A DNA stretch of 9,970 bases, from assembly GCA_018648945.1 (NCBI GenBank), contig JABGQJ010000248.1, forward strand, positions 1 through 9,970, given 5' to 3'. A program made the translations under genes and the position numbers. The notes beneath the pieces were generated by a model. That model was not told where the DNA came from. It did not search any database and was given only the letters and a program-made list of their open reading frames with translations. Position 1 is the stretch's first letter; every line of letters begins with the position of its first letter. This stretch comes from Victivallales bacterium (GTDB lineage Bacteria; Verrucomicrobiota; Lentisphaeria; Oligosphaerales; Lenti-02). This document shows, piece by piece, positions 7,401 through 9,970 of this stretch.

Positions 7401-9437
7401 ACGAACAGCCAACGGTTCGGAGGAAAGCTGACCGAGGAACAGCGCCAAGCCGTTACGGCCCAGTTGGGGGCCCTTGCCGGAATGGATGGCCAGATCCTGG
7501 CCAGTTTCCGTTCTGACATCGGCAGAACCCTCGCTGTCGAGCTTGCCAGGGGGAAGGCGACTTGCCAGATACGCGGGGTCGGCACCGACGGCGTGCGGGT
7601 GATACAGACGATTCGCCGGGGAGCGACGGCCGGCAGGGCGGGGCGGGTTCTGCGCCTCGCCGATCTTGGCGTCGGAGAGAAGCTGCGTCGGTTGGGAACC
7701 GAGGAGACTCCCGAGAAAAACCTGCAGCGGGGCATGCTCGCGATGGAGGCTGGGCGACCCGACATCGCTCGGAAGCTCTTCGCCAAGGCAGACGGCCCTC
7801 TGGGCAAGGCCTTGGGCGAGGAGGTAGTCACCAGCCAGTCCCGGGAGAAGAGGAGCCGGAGTCGGCGCGAGGCCGAACGGGCGGGGGCGGACTTCCTGCA
7901 GCGCCTGGGATGCCCGACCACTCTAAGGAACCGCGCCAGGACTGTCGCAAGAATGCGCGGACGAATCGACGGCGACCTGCGGCGCATCCGGCATGCCCGC
8001 AAGCTCCTGGCTGACTTCGAGAAGGAATGGGGAGACAACGAGGCGGTCAGGCCGTACACGCAGATCGTGCGGCAGGTTCTGCTGCATCCGTGGTCCGGCG
8101 ACGAACCCCTGGAGATTCCGGGCGTCGGCATGGAGTTGGTGCCGTTGGCGGCCGGGGAATTCAAGGGGGTAGTCCCGAGGATAGAGGGCAATGTGCGCAT
8201 CTCCCGGCCCTTCTGGCTGGGCAAGTATGAAGTGACCCAGGCAGAATTCGCGGCGCTGGCTGGTCGGAATCCGAGCCAGAACAAGGGCTCGCGGAAGCCG
8301 GTGGACAGGATCGACTGGAACGGAGCGGTTGCGTTCTGCCGGAGCCTGACTGAGCGCGAACGGCAGGCGGGACGGTTGCCCGAGGGCTACGAATTCCGCC
8401 TGCCGACAGAAGCCGAATGGGAGTACGCTTGCCGGGCGGGCACCACCGATCCCCGCCCCAGCAACCCAGACCAGGTGGGGTGGCACGAGGGGAACAGCGG
8501 CGGGCAGACGCACGACGTCGGCGGCAAGAAGCCCAATGCCTGGGGGCTGTACGATATGTATGGGAATGTCTGGGAATGGTGCCTGGACTGGTACGATGTG
8601 AAGTACTATGCCAAAGCGCCCTCGGTTGATCCGGTAAACCTCATCACGGGACTCGTTGGCAGGTGTTGCCGCGGAGGATGCTGGAGCGAGTCTGTCGAGG
8701 TAATGACTCCGGCGTACGTCAGGGCCTGGGGGCCCACTACCGCTATCGACCTCGCCGGCTTCCGCATCTGCCTTGGGGCGGAGATTCCGCTGCCGGTCGC
8801 GGAGACGACCGTGCCGGAGCCCAGCCAGAAGCCGGTGAAGCTCGAGTCCAGGAACGGCTGGTGGATCCTCTTCGACGGCAAGACAATGGATGCCTGGCAG
8901 TCGGTCGGAACCTGGACCACCAAGGGCGGCCTGCTGCTGGCACCGGGACGGGAGCAGTCCGTTCTGTGGACCAAGACGAAGTATGCCGACTACGAGCTGG
9001 ATCTGGAGTTCCGGCTCGAGGCCCGGGGCAACAGCGGGATCTACCTGAACGACTCCACAGCCGACACCACGAACCACGCGGGGCGCGGCGTCGAGGTGCA
9101 ACTCCTCGATGACGCCGCATACGACGACCTGGTGGCCGAGCAACGCTGCGGCTCGGTCTTCGGTCGCACGGCCCGGCGGAGGGACGCCGCGAAGCCGGCA
9201 GGGGAATGGAACCGACTGAAGATCCGTTGCCGCCGTCAGCGGGTGGTAGTGACTATGAACGGCCAGAAGATCGTCGATAGCGACGTCCTGACTAGGGAAG
9301 AGATCCGGGCATTGCAGACTGGCGATGCCGTGCAGGACCTGAAGCTCACTGGCGACGAGCTGCCGCCGGGCCGCATCGGCTTGCAGAGTCATACCGGTGC
9401 CGTGAAGTTCCGCAATATCCGCCTCCGCGAGCTGTAG
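4476..9437 (+). CDS. Transmembrane receptor-like Ser/Thr protein kinase with LamG-like, LRR, FGE-like and DUF1080 ectodomains
   Basis: 1653 aa in one uninterrupted frame. Residues 1-37: zinc ribbon (Cys7, Cys10, Cys27, Cys30). Residues about 50-313: Hanks-type (PknB-like) kinase with GKGGMGEV (57-64), Lys79 in VAVK, Glu98, HRDIKPAN (172-179), DLG (192-194, in place of DFG) and GTPRYMSPE (213-221), so it looks active. Residues about 374-395: single membrane helix preceded by RR, placing the kinase in the cytoplasm. Residues 400-478: acidic then Pro-rich stalk. Residues 485-685: LamG/concanavalin-like domain. Residues 737-888: leucine-rich repeats of the DLSPLRGMPL type. Residues about 910-1205: mostly helical, unassigned. 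Residues 1214-1434: FGE-sulfatase/SUMF1-like domain with RLPTEAEWEYACRAGT (from 1308) and GLYDMYGNVWEW (1357-1368). Residues 1460-1653: DUF1080 (3-keto-disaccharide hydrolase-like) with GNSGIYL (1518-1524), GVEVQLLD and a GRIGLQSH...FRNIRL ending. Such chimeric kinases occur in Planctomycetota and Lentisphaerota. Sensing of extracytoplasmic glycan or surface state is inferred; the phosphorylation target is unknown. Confidence 0.93.
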   Translation: MLFPFHCPSCQGRLEADASSSGSQAACPQCGQLVAIPASQVGEGVTLAGFRLGRRLGKGGMGEVFLARQLSVDREVAVKILPPGFAENRNAVERFLREGKLAARLDHANIATVYKAGEDSGNYYLAMAYIEGESLDRQLEREGALPEKEALRIARAAADALDYAWEAVGLLHRDIKPANLMVDARHRVFLMDLGLAKRLSEESGMTVSGAILGTPRYMSPEQALGNSDLGVASDVYSLGATLYHLTTGAPPFDGDNMPRILHQHVYEPLPPPRERNPELGEGCARLLETMLAKSPEERYGDWGALVADIDRVLGGDMPHAGVGGTAHVGTGESIRDEAPLSRQAQEALARQRQPEHDHQPAAKAALPAWLRRPAVLIPVVAVVAVLLLSLLGVLLSRERHGALTKEDGRTEEGEQVTSPSPEITTAEPDAGKPSPPEVTETPKPPPGAAPAPEVAPAPAPVPEPVLPRTPTPVAPDASRLALERFTLPHTGNWALEFDEKGDVLVPDLDWDFSVPLTVEVVFSAFKTEEAFIAAGRTGAAGLWLGIRDGMLVVRRRGKDETVVSAEAEFAEGRAMHAAGVWDGTELRLYLNGRLVARGGAPHAWPRPGTEEFLVSARGKGGRRGSVETVRVSAEACYTKDFELEQALPFKPNANTLCLLDLEEGQGEEVRDSSGNSHHGQIRGAAWRRMWPCPVSEERLREVEAALRKANPTVADLRMLVQVLPNGIMLNLQRNSTLRDISPLAGLPLVGLDLSQTSVDDLSPLRGMQLGWLQVNRWSGYDPVGDGVEDLTPLKGMPLVSLGLGHQWLARDLSPLQGCPLRILSLGGTRASDLSPLRGAPLEMLLVGSSAILDISPLRGMPLRSLDITYCGSVTDLGPISGCRELEILFAPRNVPPPSAQFRKAFPKMKYLNAAHDDKGARDLQSAIYRQIRDEWVRSLEKVVPAVAESRTASPLAILAKPILAGKIAEVLPAWRTNSQRFGGKLTEEQRQAVTAQLGALAGMDGQILASFRSDIGRTLAVELARGKATCQIRGVGTDGVRVIQTIRRGATAGRAGRVLRLADLGVGEKLRRLGTEETPEKNLQRGMLAMEAGRPDIARKLFAKADGPLGKALGEEVVTSQSREKRSRSRREAERAGADFLQRLGCPTTLRNRARTVARMRGRIDGDLRRIRHARKLLADFEKEWGDNEAVRPYTQIVRQVLLHPWSGDEPLEIPGVGMELVPLAAGEFKGVVPRIEGNVRISRPFWLGKYEVTQAEFAALAGRNPSQNKGSRKPVDRIDWNGAVAFCRSLTERERQAGRLPEGYEFRLPTEAEWEYACRAGTTDPRPSNPDQVGWHEGNSGGQTHDVGGKKPNAWGLYDMYGNVWEWCLDWYDVKYYAKAPSVDPVNLITGLVGRCCRGGCWSESVEVMTPAYVRAWGPTTAIDLAGFRICLGAEIPLPVAETTVPEPSQKPVKLESRNGWWILFDGKTMDAWQSVGTWTTKGGLLLAPGREQSVLWTKTKYADYELDLEFRLEARGNSGIYLNDSTADTTNHAGRGVEVQLLDDAAYDDLVAEQRCGSVFGRTARRRDAAKPAGEWNRLKIRCRRQRVVVTMNGQKIVDSDVLTREEIRALQTGDAVQDLKLTGDELPPGRIGLQSHTGAVKFRNIRLREL
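6684..7140 (+). repeat. Seven degenerate leucine-rich repeats inside the kinase ectodomain
   Basis: The frame encodes seven successive units centred on DISPLAGLPL, DLSPLRGMQL, DLTPLKGMPL, DLSPLQGCPL, DLSPLRGAPL, DISPLRGMPL and DLGPISGCREL. Most are 22-24 residues apart, with one longer spacing before DLTPL where VNRWSGYDPVGDG is inserted. The pattern is the short bacterial LRR type that makes a curved binding surface. The repeats are clear in protein but have diverged in DNA, so this is not a recent tandem duplication. Confidence 0.8.
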
Positions 9438-9480
9438 CCGGGACTACCCATGCGAGTCTGCTACGAACGCGGATTGCACT

Positions 9481-9531
9481 GCGTCTCAGCCCGTTTCGCC
9501 GGAACGTCGGCCCTGACGTGTTCCGAGACGC
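9481..9531 (+). terminator. Two-stage hairpin 44 nt after the kinase stop, possible transcript end
   Basis: The outer stem pairs GCGTCTC (9481-9487) with GAGACGC (9525-9531), 7 perfect pairs. The inner stem pairs GGAA/TTCC and CGTC/GACG (9501-9508 with 9515-9524) around a GGCCCT loop, with a 2-nt TG bulge. The 3' arms abut exactly, while 13 unpaired bases (9488-9500) sit on the 5' side. No T-run follows, so it is not a textbook Rho-independent terminator. It may mark a Rho-dependent or processed 3' end. Confidence 0.35.
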
Positions 9532-9597
9532 CTGCGCCCAACGATCTGGAGCGGCGGACCGATCCACAGCACGCAATGCGTTCTCGCAGCGAAGCGT

Positions 9598-9665
9598 CTG
9601 GATGATCCAGGCTGGAAGCCGGCAGGTAAGATGTGGGGGATGCCGACTGGAAGCCAGCGCTCCAG
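9598..9665. repeat. Cluster of short CTGG/CCAG palindromes and a 12-nt direct repeat
   Basis: CTGGATGATCCAG (9598-9610) is a perfect 6+1+6 palindrome. Next come GGCT-GGA-AGCC (9610-9620) and CTGG-AAG-CCAG (9647-9657), the latter also able to pair with TCCAG at 9661-9665. CTGGAAGCCGGC (9612-9623) recurs as CTGGAAGCCAGC (9647-9658) with one mismatch, 35 nt apart. The position, 80-145 nt before the fucosidase start, would suit an operator region. Chance cannot be excluded in GC-rich DNA. Confidence 0.3.
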
Positions 9666-9696
9666 GCGTGGCGGCGGTGTGCCCAGGTGCGTTTCC

Positions 9697-9744
9697 CATG
9701 GTATGGTGCGGTACCCCCAACCAACCGAAAAGGATGATACCATG
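9697..9744 (+). promoter_or_regulatory. Inverted repeat that would pair across the fucosidase start codon
   Basis: CATGGTAT (9697-9704) is the exact reverse complement of ATACCATG (9737-9744), whose last three bases are the start codon. The 32-nt loop holds the ribosome site AAAAGGA. A competing small stem, GGTA (9700-9703 region) with TACC (9712-9715), would break the longer pairing. Translational control is a guess from geometry. Confidence 0.3.
9728..9734 (+). promoter_or_regulatory. Ribosome binding site of the fucosidase gene
   Basis: AAAAGGA ends 7 nt before the ATG at 9742. An in-frame ATG at 9703 is also open but has no purine-rich site at useful distance, so 9742 is preferred. Confidence 0.6.
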
Positions 9745-9970
9745 AGCACGCTGCTGAGTCGTCCGGATTACGAAGCCGTCATCGCAGAGACTCGTGAGGA
9801 CCGCATGGCGTGGTGGAAGGATGCCCGGTTCGGGATGTTCATCCACTACGGGGTTCACACCGTTCTTGGTCGGAACGAGTGGGCCATGGCGATGGAGAAC
9901 TGGGCCGTCGAAGACTACGAGAAGCTGGCGGCCGATTTCCGGCCCGAGCCCGGCTGCACCCGCAAGTGGG
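9742..9970 (+). CDS. GH29-type alpha-L-fucosidase, N-terminal 76 codons (cut by window end)
   Basis: The visible residues read like the start of a GH29 catalytic barrel. After a short polar lead, RMAWWKDARFGMFIHYGVH (21-39) matches the family's first beta-strand motif, usually WW..ARFGMFIHWG. His35 corresponds to the His that contacts fucose in characterised members. LGRNEWAM and the WAVEDYEKLAADFRPE helix follow in the expected order. GH29 enzymes are retaining exo-alpha-L-fucosidases that release terminal fucose from glycans. No signal peptide is seen from the ATG at 9742, which suggests a cytoplasmic enzyme acting on imported oligosaccharides; the alternative upstream ATG at 9703 does not add one. 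The catalytic Asp nucleophile and acid/base lie beyond the window, so activity cannot be checked. A 304-nt gap with possible terminator and operator structures separates it from the kinase gene, suggesting separate transcription. Confidence 0.85.
   Translation, partial: MSTLLSRPDYEAVIAETREDRMAWWKDARFGMFIHYGVHTVLGRNEWAMAMENWAVEDYEKLAADFRPEPGCTRKW

Larger units (their letters stand above)
9438..9741. other. 304-nt intergenic region between the kinase and fucosidase genes
   Basis: No gene is credible here: open frames on both strands lack a ribosome site and recognisable protein content. The region holds a two-stage hairpin (9481-9531), a run of short CTGG/CCAG palindromes (9598-9665) and an inverted repeat reaching the fucosidase start (9697-9744). 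I found no confident sigma-70-like promoter. The fucosidase promoter probably lies here, because the gap is long and a possible terminator comes first. Confidence 0.6.

Noticed and set aside
8115..8777. Active formylglycine-generating enzyme that would mature sulfatases
   Set aside because: The catalytic cysteine positions after the GG motif are not Cys, so sulfatase activation by this domain is unlikely.
7923..9392. 489-aa open frame on the minus strand
   Set aside because: It lies wholly opposite the FGE-like and DUF1080 parts of the kinase gene, whose protein motifs are clear. Its translation has no recognisable family and is what GC-rich antisense frames produce.
9703..9741. Alternative in-frame start of the fucosidase gene
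   Set aside because: There is no ribosome site at proper distance, and the extra residues (MVRYPQPTEKDDT) add neither a signal peptide nor family sequence.
9346..9858. 170-aa minus-strand frame spanning the kinase-fucosidase gap
   Set aside because: It overlaps both neighbouring genes antisense, has no visible ribosome site and no recognisable protein content.

Overview
The window is GC-rich, densely coded on the + strand, and built from protein families used for glycan breakdown and surface sensing. It shows no ribosomal, tRNA, CRISPR, phage or transposon genes. The style of its largest gene (zinc-ribbon Ser/Thr kinase, membrane segment, then LamG-like, leucine-rich, FGE/SUMF1-like and DUF1080 domains) suggests a bacterium of the Planctomycetota/Lentisphaerota/Kiritimatiellota sphere or a similar polysaccharide-degrading lineage. 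This placement is an inference from architecture; no marker gene is present.

Layout, left to right. (1) 1-1200: the 3' end of a gene for a right-handed parallel beta-helix protein with a C-terminal CBM9-like domain. (2) 1244-4327: a secreted 1027-aa double beta-propeller protein, only 43 nt downstream and probably co-transcribed. Its N-terminal half resembles the BNR-4 / PL24-PL25 polysaccharide lyase fold and its C-terminal half carries LVIVD-type repeats. (3) 4328-4475: a 148-nt gap with a small bulged hairpin. (4) 4476-9437: one 1653-codon open frame for a transmembrane receptor-like Ser/Thr kinase. The cytoplasmic kinase has all the usual catalytic motifs, and about 1250 residues of multidomain ectodomain follow the single membrane helix. 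(5) 9438-9741: a 304-nt gap with a two-stage hairpin, a cluster of short palindromes, and an inverted repeat that would pair across the next start codon. (6) 9742-9970: the 5' end of a GH29-type alpha-L-fucosidase gene, cut by the window edge and without an obvious signal peptide.

Working model (inference): this is part of a polysaccharide-utilisation neighbourhood. Secreted beta-helix and propeller proteins would bind or cleave a complex, possibly sulfated, fucose-containing or uronic-acid-containing glycan, and the fucosidase would trim released oligosaccharides. The kinase would carry information about extracytoplasmic sugars or cell-surface state into the cell. The most notable points are the kinase ectodomain (a degenerate FGE-like module plus a C-terminal 3-keto-glycoside-hydrolase-like module on one receptor chain), a His/His/Tyr/Arg arrangement in the BNR protein that recalls ulvan lyases, and possible RNA structure at the fucosidase start.
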